Source: Leuctra nigra (Eukaryota > Arthropoda > Insecta > Plecoptera > Leuctridae). Taken from it: a stretch of 64,000 nt of DNA. Below are positions 16,600-25,708 of this stretch, piece by piece; the first letter of the stretch is position 1, and every line of letters begins with the position of its first letter. The translations under genes were made by a program, and so were the position numbers. Where the stretch lies: contig CAKOGZ010000076.1 in NCBI GenBank assembly GCA_934045905.1, positions 155,882 through 219,881 of the forward strand, given 5' to 3'. Below the pieces are notes generated by a model. It made no database searches and was not told the DNA's origin. It worked only from the letters and a program-made list of their open reading frames with translations.

Positions 16600-17883
16600 A
16601 TGGCAAGCTTAAAAGAGCGTATTGTGACGCAACAAGAGGCTGCTACGAAATTTCTAAGAAAGCATTATCGGGAGCAAACCCCCGCGTGTTATGTGGACGG
16701 TCCACCGGGAGCGGGCAAGACGTACATTGGCAAGACGTTGGGTGCACGTTTCGTCGCTTATACCAACGAGATTGCTATAAACAATGGGGGTGATACCATT
16801 CACAGTACGCTCATGACTGGTCTCGGTTTGAAATACGTTGAACTACAATTGATGATTGTAATATTTTCAAACGATTTGCAGACTCAAGCGCTTGTGGATT
16901 TGATCAAGTTACCCAAGGGATCGGTGGTTGGTGCCGATGGAGAAGTAGTGAAGAAAAAGCATCGATCTACTCTATTGGTTGACGAGTTGTCTATGATATC
17001 ACTGGGGTTGTATCGGGTTCTGTGTTTGATGGCTCAAGCGTACGATATGTTTCTAGTTTTTTTCGGGGATATTTACCAAATACCTCCAGTGCAAGACAAG
17101 TCTGTCTATGACGTGAATGGTAAACTAGACATTCCCACGTTTTCGCTGACGGAGAGTTTTCGCTATACAGAAGAGTATGCGGCCAAGATTGCGTGGTGTC
17201 GCGATGAGAAGAATCGCAACATGAGCGACGAGAGTCTACGAGCGCGGATTCAACAAACGTTTCCCGATCTCATGAAGCGCGTCGTTCCCGAGGGGGACTA
17301 TTTTCCCATTGGTGTTTTCTACACGAAAAGAGAGTGTGCTCTGTATTGTAGCTTTGCGGCTGCAAAGGCGCCGTATCGTATGGACGTGGTTACTTATCCG
17401 TGTCCTGTACATGGTATAGTTACTCTGGTCAACAGGTCTAGAACTTGTGTTGTGTTGCAGAGCGTTCCATGGTCCATGGACAAGAAGAGGTATAAATGTC
17501 CCCAAAATTATACCCTTTCATGTGATTGTGCCTCCACGCCCCCGTTCTATAATGGTCCAATGTTCCAGCGGTACGCCATGACTGGGCACGCTTGTGTCGG
17601 CAAGACTCTGGAGTGTAACATCGTCTTTGGGTTACACCTCGTCACTATGGCTTGGTTTTACGAGGTAGTAAGCAGAGTGAAATCCGAGGCGCAGATTAAG
17701 TCGATTGTTCCATTTCTCAACACGGCCAACTTTGAAGCAATCTTCCCAGCATACCACACTTGTAAAGTCAAGACAACGTTCGACTACTTGGTTCGGGAAC
17801 GTGAACTACGTAAACACGATGACGCGATCACAAGCCCGTCGAGCTCGAAGAGAGCGAAAATCACAGACTCCTCAACCGAGTGA
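16600..17883 (+). CDS. hel-2: Helicase 2, SF1 (PIF1/RecD-like) DNA helicase
   Basis: 427 residues. The ATG at 16600 is chosen over an upstream GTG. Walker A is DGPPGAGKT (about 34-41), Walker B is LLVDELSM, and motif III is FGDIYQIPPV, followed by LTESFRY. This order is that of small superfamily 1 helicases. Nudiviruses carry such a second helicase besides the large replicative one, so a role in replication or recombination of viral DNA is expected. A Cys-containing segment at about 270-320 (CPQNYTLSCDC) may be a zinc-binding insertion. The Lys/Ser-rich C-terminus overlaps the start of a small frame at 17819. Confidence 0.85.
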   Translation: MASLKERIVTQQEAATKFLRKHYREQTPACYVDGPPGAGKTYIGKTLGARFVAYTNEIAINNGGDTIHSTLMTGLGLKYVELQLMIVIFSNDLQTQALVDLIKLPKGSVVGADGEVVKKKHRSTLLVDELSMISLGLYRVLCLMAQAYDMFLVFFGDIYQIPPVQDKSVYDVNGKLDIPTFSLTESFRYTEEYAAKIAWCRDEKNRNMSDESLRARIQQTFPDLMKRVVPEGDYFPIGVFYTKRECALYCSFAAAKAPYRMDVVTYPCPVHGIVTLVNRSRTCVVLQSVPWSMDKKRYKCPQNYTLSCDCASTPPFYNGPMFQRYAMTGHACVGKTLECNIVFGLHLVTMAWFYEVVSRVKSEAQIKSIVPFLNTANFEAIFPAYHTCKVKTTFDYLVRERELRKHDDAITSPSSSKRAKITDSSTE

Positions 17884-18049
17884 GGAAAGTGAAGGAACGT
17901 ATGCACACCTCAAAAGTGTTGGATTCAGGGATACGTGGATGAGGGAGGTGGAGGTTCGGGTTCAGTCGGATGACACAATGTTAGATGTGTCGAGTGATGG
18001 TAACAGTGTTCAAGTGACTGACCAATGTGAAGAATTAAATATAACGTGA
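17819..18049 (+). CDS. Small basic-acidic protein overlapping helicase 2
   Basis: 76 residues, beginning with a very basic stretch (RSQARRARRERK) and continuing with an acidic half. It overlaps the helicase end by 65 bases in another frame. It fills the space up to a pair of interleaved poly(A) signals (AATAAA at 18080; TTTATT at 18060 for the opposite gene), which is the normal gene spacing here. It may be real, for example a small DNA-associated protein, but it could be a chance frame. Unrecognised. Confidence 0.4.
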   Translation: MTRSQARRARRERKSQTPQPSEESEGTYAHLKSVGFRDTWMREVEVRVQSDDTMLDVSSDGNSVQVTDQCEELNIT

Positions 18050-18059
18050 TTAAAACTTG

Positions 18060-18085
18060 TTTATTGATTATACAGATTGAATAAA
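18060..18085. terminator. Interleaved convergent poly(A) signals
   Basis: TTTATT at 18060-18065 (AATAAA on the minus strand) serves the gene ending at 18131, and AATAAA at 18080-18085 serves the plus-strand transcript. The two transcripts would overlap by about 20-40 bases. Confidence 0.65.
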
Positions 18086-18130
18086 ATCTTATGCGAACAC
18101 AAAGCCTAATGCAATTGTAGTATCCTGAAC

Positions 18131-19261
18131 TCACAGTCCATCATCCGCTAAATACCTCGTTCCTATATTCCACACAGTCAACAGACAATGGGTTAACGTA
18201 AATAGCTTCGTGGTTAAACCACATCTATAGCGCAGAGTCTCAAACACTCGCACAAGAAACTCCAACGGAACTCTGACGTAGCTCTGACGTAGTCTAGCAA
18301 GTACTGGTGACGTAACTCGTGTATCAACGCTAGTTTCGGTCGCTGGCACCGATTCAATCTCTCTCAACATGCCACTGGTACTTGCTCGAGACGTCGAATC
18401 GATCCCTGCTACGTTGCTCGACACGGATGCTCGAGGTGATACACGAGCAGACAACGTAGCGAGTACTGGTGACGTAACTAGTGTAGAATCTCGAGTGAGG
18501 ACTGGTGGGGTTGTAATTTCACAGAGTACTGGTGACGTACCCTCACTTGGCTGAATGTTTACACACTGTGTATTTTTTAACCTCCCCTTGTCGTCTCGCG
18601 CATCATTCTTTTTAATTACTCTCGTACGATCGCTCTCACACTTTCTCGTTTGATCTTGTTGTACCACGTTGTTGAAATAATCATTCTCCCATAGGTTTAT
18701 CAAATAGGTACGTTCACCTTCGAGCCATTCTGCTTCGCGAGACCAGAAGATGGGTTTAGGTAACCGGTATTGAGGACTGTATTTCGTATGATCCCGTAGA
18801 CGTATGATGGAATCTCCGACCAATCCACAGGTATTCCATTTGTTGGTCCATCGCGGGGTGTAGGGACCCGGTTGGCGAATCCGCGTTCGTTGATACATGT
18901 GTAGTTCTAGGCGGTGGATCCACATCCTCATAACACGGTGAGATATGACTCTACACTCGTGCAAGTACTCGAAAACCAAGTAGACGATATTCTTTACAAG
19001 AACAGCACCATACTCGTGATGAAGACTCGTCGCATCGATAATCTCCACGTGTTTTGCGTCGACGCAATGTTTTAGTATCTCGTGACGTAGGTGTTTAGTG
19101 ATGAGGTGCTTGTATGCCGGTAGGACGGCTATTACGAGATCTGGATTTTCAATGTTGAAGCATACCCATGGACAAACGTTTTGTAATACTCGGACAGCGT
19201 GTTCAATATACGGTCGATAGACGAGCGGTGTTATGAAGCTGATGCTTGTCGGGTCCCTCAT
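18131..19261 (-). CDS. Unknown protein with TSPVLA repeats
   Basis: 376 residues. The N-terminal 215 residues look globular and rich in His/Arg/Tyr with no known motif. About 215-330 is low-complexity, with repeated TSPVLA/TSPVLC and SRAS units whose DNA carries the TTACGTCACCAGTACT phrase. The C-terminal 45 residues are again globular and hydrophobic. No signal peptide. The repeat tract looks like an insertion between two folded parts. Function unknown. Confidence 0.75.
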   Translation of the reverse strand: MRDPTSISFITPLVYRPYIEHAVRVLQNVCPWVCFNIENPDLVIAVLPAYKHLITKHLRHEILKHCVDAKHVEIIDATSLHHEYGAVLVKNIVYLVFEYLHECRVISHRVMRMWIHRLELHMYQRTRIRQPGPYTPRWTNKWNTCGLVGDSIIRLRDHTKYSPQYRLPKPIFWSREAEWLEGERTYLINLWENDYFNNVVQQDQTRKCESDRTRVIKKNDARDDKGRLKNTQCVNIQPSEGTSPVLCEITTPPVLTRDSTLVTSPVLATLSARVSPRASVSSNVAGIDSTSRASTSGMLREIESVPATETSVDTRVTSPVLARLRQSYVRVPLEFLVRVFETLRYRCGLTTKLFTLTHCLLTVWNIGTRYLADDGL

Positions 19262-19573
19262 AGTAGAGTACTAGCAACGTATCAAGTTTCGACTAAGCGT
19301 CACTACGGGTATATTGGTGTCCCTGAACGAATGAAACACAACTTGTGGCGTCACGAGCGAGCAACGTCACTCCTTGGCCATGACTGACAGACCCTAACGT
19401 TTAGGTCCTACGTCAAGTTTCGACTAAGCGTCACTAGGTCCTACGTCACGAACGATCAACGTCACAGTGCATCCTACGACACGAGTGAGCAAAGCAGGTC
19501 CTACGTCACGAGCGAGGAACCAAGTCGATTAAGCGTCACGAGGCTCGTCGAGAAGTAAGATCGCACTTTGACT
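19262..19573. repeat. Intergenic repeats with GGTCCTACGTCACGA units
   Basis: No gene seen. GTCCTACGTCA occurs with AGTTTCGACTAAGCGTCAC and CACGAGCGAG(C/G)AAC in several alternating copies at about 19280-19555. All copies carry ACGTCA or GCGTCAC. The ATG of the next gene follows at 19574. Confidence 0.7.
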
Positions 19574-21076
19574 ATGAAGCGACAGTTGATTGTACAAGGT
19601 GGAAGTGTTAAGCGAAGACGTCCAACATCCTCGGATTCATCGAACAAAACAGTAAGGGTTCATCCCACAAGTATCCCATCCCATGGCATTGTCCACGCAA
19701 TCCTATCTGACGCGGGTGAAAATGTCGCTACGTCGGGTTATCGTACGCTCGCTACGTCGGGTTATCCCACAGTCGCTACGTCCGGTGATCCTACCCACGC
19801 TACGTCGGTTGATCCTCCGCTCCCTACGTCACCTAATCCTAGCTCTACGTCAAAACAATTTGATGGTGTTGTTACGAGCGACGCTCCGATCGCTTCACAT
19901 CCTAATCAATTGGAAATCATACGTAATGAAACGTTGATCACAAGTGAACCTATGGACGAGTCTAGCGAGGGCGAGGAAGAGGAAGAGATTATGCCTGAGG
20001 GAAACGCGACATCCAACTCTAGACCCGATTCATCTCTCTGCTTGGGTACGCCTAGCGATGCTACGTCAGAGCCTACGTTGAGTAATACGTCAGAGCCTGA
20101 TGCTACGTCAGAGCTTACCGATGCTACATTCGAACGTGAGCTTGAAGGTGGAGGTACGCCTAGCGATGCTACGTCAGAGCCTACATTCGAACGTGAGATT
20201 GAAGGTGGACCCGATTCATCTCTCTGCTTGGGTACGCTTAGTGATGTTCCGTCAGAGCCTACGTTGAGTAATACGTCAGAGCCTGATGCTACGTCAGAGC
20301 CTACCGATGCTACATTCCCTAGCGATGCTACGTCAGAGCCTACATTCGAACGTGAGCTTGAAGGTGGACCCGATTCATCTCTCTCGAACATTGCTTTAGA
20401 CTTGGGTACGCCTAGTGATGCTACGTCAGAGCCAGACCCTACAGGTGTTGGAAATACTGAAGAGCTGGGTGGACAAGAGCCTACACCTTCAGAGCCTAGC
20501 GATGCTACGTCAGAGCCTACTCCTTCGGAGCCTAGCGATGCTACGTCAGAGCCTACAACGTGCGAGCCTAGCGATGCTACGTCAGAGCCTAGCGATGCTA
20601 CGTCAGAGCCTACAACGTGCGAGCCTAGCGATGCTACGTCAGAGCCTAGCGATGCTACGTCAGAGCCTACAACGTGCGAGCCTAGCGATGCTACGTCAGA
20701 GCCTACAACGTGCGAGCCTAGCGATGCTACGTCAGAGCCTACACCATCCTATCCTACACCGGTGCAAAAACCATATGACACAATGAATGTCTTTCCCGTC
20801 TCTATCCCACGAGAATTTATTCTCGAGAGTCACACCATGCAACGTATAGAAGTTCCATCACCAGTGAACAGCGCCTTTCTGATGACGATGTTTGTACCGA
20901 CGCGGGAATTGGCAGCTCTACCCATACACCATACGGAAATCGTAAGAAATCAGAAGATTGAGTTCTACATGCATAACCTAGGGGACCAAGACTACATGTT
21001 TCGTCAAAAGGATCCACTAGGGTTTATTTACTTTGTCCCGTCCGTCACGTTCACAAGAATACCCAATAGTACATAA
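19574..21076 (+). CDS. Repeat-rich acidic protein with conserved-looking C-terminal domain
   Basis: 500 residues. The frame opens with TTG at 19568, and the ATG at 19574 is preferred. A basic, NLS-like start (KRRRP) is followed by about 390 residues of low-complexity repeats: ATSGYPT units, then EPSDATSEPT units, the latter encoded by GATGCTACGTCAGAGCCTAC. The last 105 residues form a distinct non-repetitive beta-like domain (FPVSIPREF, MTMFVPTRELAAL, KDPLGFIYFVPS). The repeat array is acidic and likely disordered. The frame is kept open despite an unstable repeat array, so the C-terminal domain is probably functional. Family not recognised. Confidence 0.75.
   Translation: MKRQLIVQGGSVKRRRPTSSDSSNKTVRVHPTSIPSHGIVHAILSDAGENVATSGYRTLATSGYPTVATSGDPTHATSVDPPLPTSPNPSSTSKQFDGVVTSDAPIASHPNQLEIIRNETLITSEPMDESSEGEEEEEIMPEGNATSNSRPDSSLCLGTPSDATSEPTLSNTSEPDATSELTDATFERELEGGGTPSDATSEPTFEREIEGGPDSSLCLGTLSDVPSEPTLSNTSEPDATSEPTDATFPSDATSEPTFERELEGGPDSSLSNIALDLGTPSDATSEPDPTGVGNTEELGGQEPTPSEPSDATSEPTPSEPSDATSEPTTCEPSDATSEPSDATSEPTTCEPSDATSEPSDATSEPTTCEPSDATSEPTTCEPSDATSEPTPSYPTPVQKPYDTMNVFPVSIPREFILESHTMQRIEVPSPVNSAFLMTMFVPTRELAALPIHHTEIVRNQKIEFYMHNLGDQDYMFRQKDPLGFIYFVPSVTFTRIPNST
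19725..20750 (+). repeat. Coding tandem repeats with GCTACGTCAGAGCCT units
   Basis: A first set of CGCTACGTCGGGT-type units (19728-19850) is followed by a long array of 15- to 30-base units built on CCTAGCGATGCTACGTCAGAG. Larger blocks of about 170 bases, including ACATTCGAACGTGAG and GACCCGATTCATCTCTC, are repeated two or three times. Confidence 0.85.
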
Positions 21077-21293
21077 TATAACACAAGGTGCATGGTACTA
21101 CAACTACTATGTAATGATGGGACGTGGTATGGTAAAGGAATAAATACAAATGTGGATTATACATGTATACGTTTATTGTGTTTCAACCCTACATACATCA
21201 TACATCAATCAACTCCATCTAAGGCTAAATAATCATAGTAACTCATCTCGCCTCGGTGCTCAACTCGCCTTCTCAGTAACGCAGCAACTCAAA

Positions 21294-21863
21294 CTATGCA
21301 GCTAAAGCCTGGTGACCTCCTCTGCGGTATTGTATCCGTTTGAGTGCTAGCGATCTAATATCTTTGAGTATGTTACACTGTTGGATTCTCGCATTGTACC
21401 CTCGCGAGACGAATTCTTCGTACATCGCCCTTAGTTCGGGACGCGAATCTCGAAAGTAGAGTTCACGTGAGAGTCCTTCGATAGGGAGACCTACTAGTAT
21501 TCCACGTGTGACGACGACGATAGGTGTACCAGTACGTATACGCGCATCCACTCGAAAATCAAATCCCACAGTACCAGTAGTGGGCACAGTGTAGAAACAA
21601 TAATGTTCGTCGTCGATCGACACTGTATATACATGAGAGCCATACGTATAGTTGGTGGCGGTCACAGCGATCCGCGTAAACATATTGTTGAGTATCTCAC
21701 TGGGTACGGCTAAACCTAGAGCGGAAGAATCGGAGATTTCTCCCACGGATTTGACGATGATTCCTTGTCCATGTTTGATACCCGGACAATCGGTAGAGTT
21801 GTACCATTCGAACGACCCACCCGTTACCATCGATTCGTACACGGTGATGGCTGTTTGAAACAT
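21294..21863 (-). CDS. Unknown globular protein
   Basis: 189 residues from the first ATG (21863); the frame extends upstream only to a GTG at 21890. The sequence looks like a compact mixed alpha/beta domain (IAVTATNYTYGSHVYTVSIDDE, then VGFDFRVDARI), with a basic C-terminal helix (RSLALKRIQYRRGG). No signal peptide, span or known motif is seen. Its upstream region (21864-22102) is shared with the divergent gene at 22103 and is full of TGACG words. Function unknown. Confidence 0.7.
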   Translation of the reverse strand: MFQTAITVYESMVTGGSFEWYNSTDCPGIKHGQGIIVKSVGEISDSSALGLAVPSEILNNMFTRIAVTATNYTYGSHVYTVSIDDEHYCFYTVPTTGTVGFDFRVDARIRTGTPIVVVTRGILVGLPIEGLSRELYFRDSRPELRAMYEEFVSRGYNARIQQCNILKDIRSLALKRIQYRRGGHQALAA

Positions 21864-21889
21864 TCTGATGTTTCTCGCTCGTTCACTCA

Positions 21890-22102
21890 CAGTATGACGT
21901 TGTTCACAGGAGGCTCACTCACATATGACGCTCATACCCTCGTTCACATGACGTACAGTGACAAAGGTGTGACGTACGCGTGAGATAACAGAGGTGTGAC
22001 GTTCAGCGTTCGTACAACGTGGTGAATTCATACTTGCGATAACATAGACGTGATATAAACACACATTCCCATTCATCGCGCAGTTCAGTTGCCGTTTCCA
22101 AC
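21890..22102. promoter_or_regulatory. Divergent promoter region with TGACGT repeats
   Basis: Imperfect repeats GTTCACATGACGTACAGTGA, AGGTGTGACGTACGCGTGAGATAAC and GGTGTGACGTTCAGCG lie between two divergent genes. On the plus side TATAAAC at 22054 is followed by GCAGTTCAGT at 22080-22089. Confidence 0.6.
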
Positions 22103-22813
22103 ATGATTTCTCAGTCTAACCAAATGAACCTAGCCAACGATGAACCTACGGCGTTTGTGGTCGTGGTGGTGGGCGAGAGTGGATACGTGATTGACACTAT
22201 ACGTCAGACGATCGACACTATACGCGAGACGATCGACGATGAAAACTGTGATCAAGATCATGACGTGGTTCTTCGGTCGGATACATGTACGGAGGGTGAC
22301 TTGGTGATTATTGTGGGTGATCCAGCCAAGTATTTAAACAGTTGCCACACCGCTAAATTTGTCGTTGTGGTTCCCAATAACATGCACGGATCCGAAGAAG
22401 CTGTTTGGTTTTACTACCGACATCTGTTTGAGCGTGATTTGATTAACCTGTATGGGGACGACGGAGACCTACAGAAGATGACGTTGGTGGAATTCAAGTT
22501 GCCTCGCCACAAGATGTGTTTCTCATCAGGCGCATGGATGGGGGTCCACTGTGTCGTGGATCGCGGTTTGACGTATTTTGAAGATGGCGGTTCAACGTTT
22601 GTATGGGTCCCCCGGACGAAGAAGGGGCCACCAATGGAACAGCTAGTTTACACACAGGCGACGACAGATATTTGGCTCTATCCAGAGATGGGGATGGAGA
22701 GTGACGTACTAGGATCTCCGTTCTGCGAGCACAAGATTGCCGGCGGTGGTCTATACAATACGAGATTTAAAGTATTGACTGGTAAAGATGACGTAGCATA
22801 TTGGATTAACTAA
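22103..22813 (+). CDS. Unknown cytosolic protein
   Basis: 236 residues. It starts with an alpha/beta-looking segment (TAFVVVVVGESGYVID, then DLVIIVGDPAKYL, then KFVVVVPNN), reminiscent of a Rossmann-type core but without a P-loop. A C-terminal half rich in Trp, Gly and Tyr follows. A short internal duplication is seen (TIRQTIDTIRETIDD). It has a TATA box at 22054 and AATAAA at about 22890. Not recognised. Confidence 0.75.
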   Translation: MISQSNQMNLANDEPTAFVVVVVGESGYVIDTIRQTIDTIRETIDDENCDQDHDVVLRSDTCTEGDLVIIVGDPAKYLNSCHTAKFVVVVPNNMHGSEEAVWFYYRHLFERDLINLYGDDGDLQKMTLVEFKLPRHKMCFSSGAWMGVHCVVDRGLTYFEDGGSTFVWVPRTKKGPPMEQLVYTQATTDIWLYPEMGMESDVLGSPFCEHKIAGGGLYNTRFKVLTGKDDVAYWIN

Positions 22814-23016
22814 TGTGAAACGCTCTGTAGTAATTGGGGACTTGTATGTAATACCATGTATGGTGAGAGGCTTAAAGTGCAGAAACATAAATAAAATGTG
22901 TAACAGACCAATGTGTACTTTCTCATCCTATACCACAGTGTCCTAGTCCGAGCATGGTATCGATGCACGAACCTCTGACGTAGGTAGTAGAGCGAGCTGC
23001 AATCCTATGTTAGATG

Positions 23017-23550
23017 CTACATTTCTACCAAGTTTGTATTTAGTCTCAACGTTGCGGTATCTACGCAATGAGGAATAATACCATGTGGTGTCGTAGTAGA
23101 GACGCGTATTAGGTCGGAGGGACAATCACAGTATTTCGCTCCAGGTCCCCTATAGGTACCTCCTTCGCACGAGTACGTGTGTTCACCAGAATCGTCATAC
23201 AAATATCTATGTAGAGAGACGCAAGCTGTATACGCCACTCCAAACTGAGTAGAGCCAAATAGGAGAGGAAGTATCTCTAGTGACGTATCACACTTTCCCG
23301 TGAAGGGTATATTATCTTGCTTGACGCACATCTCGTCGACACAACCATACGCGCTCTTTGACGTATTTTGTTGAGCACAGTCGTGAGTGGTGAAACAGGG
23401 TGTTTTCTCAATATTTATAGACTGTTTCATGAGAACGTCCCGCAGTTGAGCGTTGAAAGGAAGCGGCTCAGGTTCGATTACATAGTATATAGCGAGGATG
23501 AGTACCAACGTAAATAGTATTCCCCACGAGAGATTCGCTGTGAATCGCAT
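23017..23550 (-). CDS. pif-3: PIF-3, per os infectivity factor
   Basis: 177 residues. An N-terminal membrane anchor (about 9-26) is followed by a Cys-rich ectodomain. The length and the Cys pattern fit PIF-3 of baculoviruses and nudiviruses: DC near 58, a YGC...MC pair, CD...LEILP, TAC, YSCEGG, YCDC, then PHC near the end. PIF-3 is part of the virion-envelope complex needed for oral infection of midgut cells. The start codon lies inside the first codons of the divergent gene at 23498 (53-base head-to-head overlap). I am fairly sure of the assignment from length, topology and Cys spacing. Confidence 0.75.
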   Translation of the reverse strand: MRFTANLSWGILFTLVLILAIYYVIEPEPLPFNAQLRDVLMKQSINIEKTPCFTTHDCAQQNTSKSAYGCVDEMCVKQDNIPFTGKCDTSLEILPLLFGSTQFGVAYTACVSLHRYLYDDSGEHTYSCEGGTYRGPGAKYCDCPSDLIRVSTTTPHGIIPHCVDTATLRLNTNLVEM

Positions 23551-24058
23551 AGTTATACTCGAGCAAGTACAATCACCATTGATTGTGGGTATTCTTCACC
23601 AGCACGGGATCCTGTTGGTGTCAAAACTTGAATCGTGGATGCAAGAGTATTACAACGAGGATGGGTCTAGACTTGAACGTGTCGTCACTGAATGGGTTGT
23701 ACCCTCTTGTGCTTATTGTATATACGAGTACACACCAGTGTCTGAGATTGTTCGACTGATGGGGAAGAATAGTACGCGAGGGGTCTTTTCTTTGGTTGCC
23801 CACTGGTTGAACGTGCCACTCGCAAATGTCTTTGACCGAGTCATCGTGGGTAAAACTACAACGGCGAAACCGAGTTACATTTCTCTATGCGCCTATACAC
23901 CGATCAACGTCACGAGCGAATTCATCCAGGCACGAGACCAACATTCTTACGTCGATAGATCAAGGTGTACCCGTCACTTGGTGACGTCGACGACGACAAG
24001 TATGAAGAGGATGATGGATGACGAGGAGTGTCAGAGAAAGAAAATACGATCATCGTGA
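23498..24058 (+). CDS. Unknown protein divergent from pif-3
   Basis: 186 residues. It starts inside pif-3 on the opposite strand; there is no other ATG until codon 48, so the overlapping start is used. The middle is hydrophobic and Cys-containing (VVPSCAYCIYEYTPVSEIV), and the C-terminus is basic and polar with an NLS-like end (MKRMMDDEECQRKKIRSS). No known motif. Function unknown. Confidence 0.65.
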   Translation: MSTNVNSIPHERFAVNRIVILEQVQSPLIVGILHQHGILLVSKLESWMQEYYNEDGSRLERVVTEWVVPSCAYCIYEYTPVSEIVRLMGKNSTRGVFSLVAHWLNVPLANVFDRVIVGKTTTAKPSYISLCAYTPINVTSEFIQARDQHSYVDRSRCTRHLVTSTTTSMKRMMDDEECQRKKIRSS

Positions 24059-24361
24059 TAAATCATTTATTGTACAATAGGTTTAGCTGGAAATACCAAG
24101 CGCGTCACGAGTGTAGGTTAACAATGTTATCAATAGTTATCTTGGTTACAGGCTTAAACTTGACATTGGGCTATGGATTAGAGTGATACGTGTTACAACA
24201 CAAGCCTATGATCCGATAGATCGATCAGTCTATAATCCTAGATACGATTGTCCCGCCACAAGCCTATGATCCTTTGATTAAGCTCTGACGTGTATATCTG
24301 ATAAATATAATTTGCTGTATAGTTACGAAATAAACTGTTTGTATTGGAGCGAATAAACTGT
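24059..24361. repeat. Intergenic region with an H-family repeat pair
   Basis: No gene seen. At about 24190-24275, CACAAGCCTATGATCC occurs twice around ATCGATCAGTCTATAATCC and AGATACGATTGTC. This is the orientation seen at 4.9 kb and opposite to 0.1-0.33 kb. Confidence 0.65.
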
Positions 24362-25615
24362 TTACTGATCAATATAATGTACATACAACTTTGGTACTCC
24401 ATCTGGACATACATCACCTACCCAACCAAGTGGACAACACTCTCCCGTTTTCCCATCCGGATCCATCCGAAAGTTTACATGATTGATACCAAAGTTGCTC
24501 TGGTATTCAAACGAGAACGTGTTTGGTGATACACCCACCCTACCCGTCTCTGCGTACGTGATGACTCCGTTGCGATACGTAGCTGTACGCGTATTGTCAC
24601 TGTTGGTAAATTTAAACCCAGACGCTCGTTCGATACCACGTACCCATGGACACGGTTCTACAGGGGGTTCTTGTGTCGACTGGAGGGAATGTTCACTCAC
24701 TAGGCGATAGTCGTCATAGTACGTGGTCTGACCTCCGCCCTCTGTGAGTTTATACCTTCCTCTTCGCGAGCCAGGGACTACTACGTTACCCGATAGTTCC
24801 GATGGGACTACTTCACCCGTAGTGGGATCCAGGGTGCGCCCATCAAAATTGATTGTAACTTTATTGGCACAGTCGTAAAGTTTACTGTCGCCCATATACA
24901 ACATGTTTGTCTCGCCGGGGTAGCATGGATCTGTACCGTTGACTCTAACGAGCAGGCCGTGCAACAATGTGCTCCATCCGTCATTGTCGGGTGGAACGGC
25001 GCGTCGTCGTCGGGACAGGATTCCACCTTCTGGACTTACCACATGTAGTGTTGCGGTTTGTGGGATATCGGTGTATCGAAGCTCTCGTACGCCGTATCTC
25101 GTGGGGGCGAGACGACCTGTATATATATTATCGTTCATGTTCACGTGAGCCGGAAGTATCGTGTAATACCATCTGCCGATTTGTGGGTCGTCTGTCGTCA
25201 TCGTACCAACTTCTATTATTCGAGCGTTTTTTGTCACTGTACCAAATTCTACCGTTTCCAATTCGCCCCCGCTACACTGTACCACCACAGGGGTATTGTT
25301 TTCTCGTGGTAAGATCTGCAGACTATCTTCACCACACGTGCGACATTTGGGAAACACATCAGACGTCCCCTCGGTACAGTGATGACGTATATAGTATGGT
25401 TGTGTTGTATCCTCGTCTACATGACACGTTATGTATTCGTTGCTATTGATACGTAACCCTTGCTGGGTCACACATGTGTTGAACGCTGCAGGTAGATGTT
25501 CGATAGGGAATGGGTTGCGAACTTCCTCTTGTTCTCTCGGGTATAAATAGTAGAGTATGATTAAACATAGAACTAGGAACCCAAGGAACCCAAACACCAA
25601 CAGACCAGCTTTCAT
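24362..25615 (-). CDS. Type II membrane protein, paralogue 1 of 3
   Basis: 417 residues. A short cytosolic start and a strong N-terminal span (LLVFGFLGFLVLCLIILYYLY) are followed by a long, Cys-containing ectodomain ending with PCPWVRGIERASGFKF, FSFEYQSNFGINHVNF and CCPLGWVGDVCP. It is a close tandem duplicate of the next gene at 25709 and a distant one of the gene at 27209. The N-anchored, Cys-rich layout is that of occlusion-derived-virus envelope (PIF-type) proteins, so a virion-surface role is inferred, but I cannot match it to a named PIF. Confidence 0.8.
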   Translation of the reverse strand: MKAGLLVFGFLGFLVLCLIILYYLYPREQEEVRNPFPIEHLPAAFNTCVTQQGLRINSNEYITCHVDEDTTQPYYIRHHCTEGTSDVFPKCRTCGEDSLQILPRENNTPVVVQCSGGELETVEFGTVTKNARIIEVGTMTTDDPQIGRWYYTILPAHVNMNDNIYTGRLAPTRYGVRELRYTDIPQTATLHVVSPEGGILSRRRRAVPPDNDGWSTLLHGLLVRVNGTDPCYPGETNMLYMGDSKLYDCANKVTINFDGRTLDPTTGEVVPSELSGNVVVPGSRRGRYKLTEGGGQTTYYDDYRLVSEHSLQSTQEPPVEPCPWVRGIERASGFKFTNSDNTRTATYRNGVITYAETGRVGVSPNTFSFEYQSNFGINHVNFRMDPDGKTGECCPLGWVGDVCPDGVPKLYVHYIDQ

Positions 25616-25708
25616 GGTTACACGTGGTGACGTATACCGAGATGATGGGTAACTCTTACGTACGAGCGAATCTTATTGGTGAGAGAGTCGCGCGTTAGAA
25701 GAAACTGT

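Noticed and set aside
19906..20391. Minus-strand frame of 161 codons
   Set aside because: Antisense of the EPSDATSEP repeats; no domain or start context.
20415..20786. Plus-strand frame of 123 codons rich in AMLRQSL
   Set aside because: Shifted-frame reading of the same repeat array.
24967..25449. Plus-strand frame of 160 codons antisense to the membrane-protein gene
   Set aside because: A similar antisense frame exists in the duplicate gene simply because the sense sequence is conserved; the sense protein has clear topology and this one does not.
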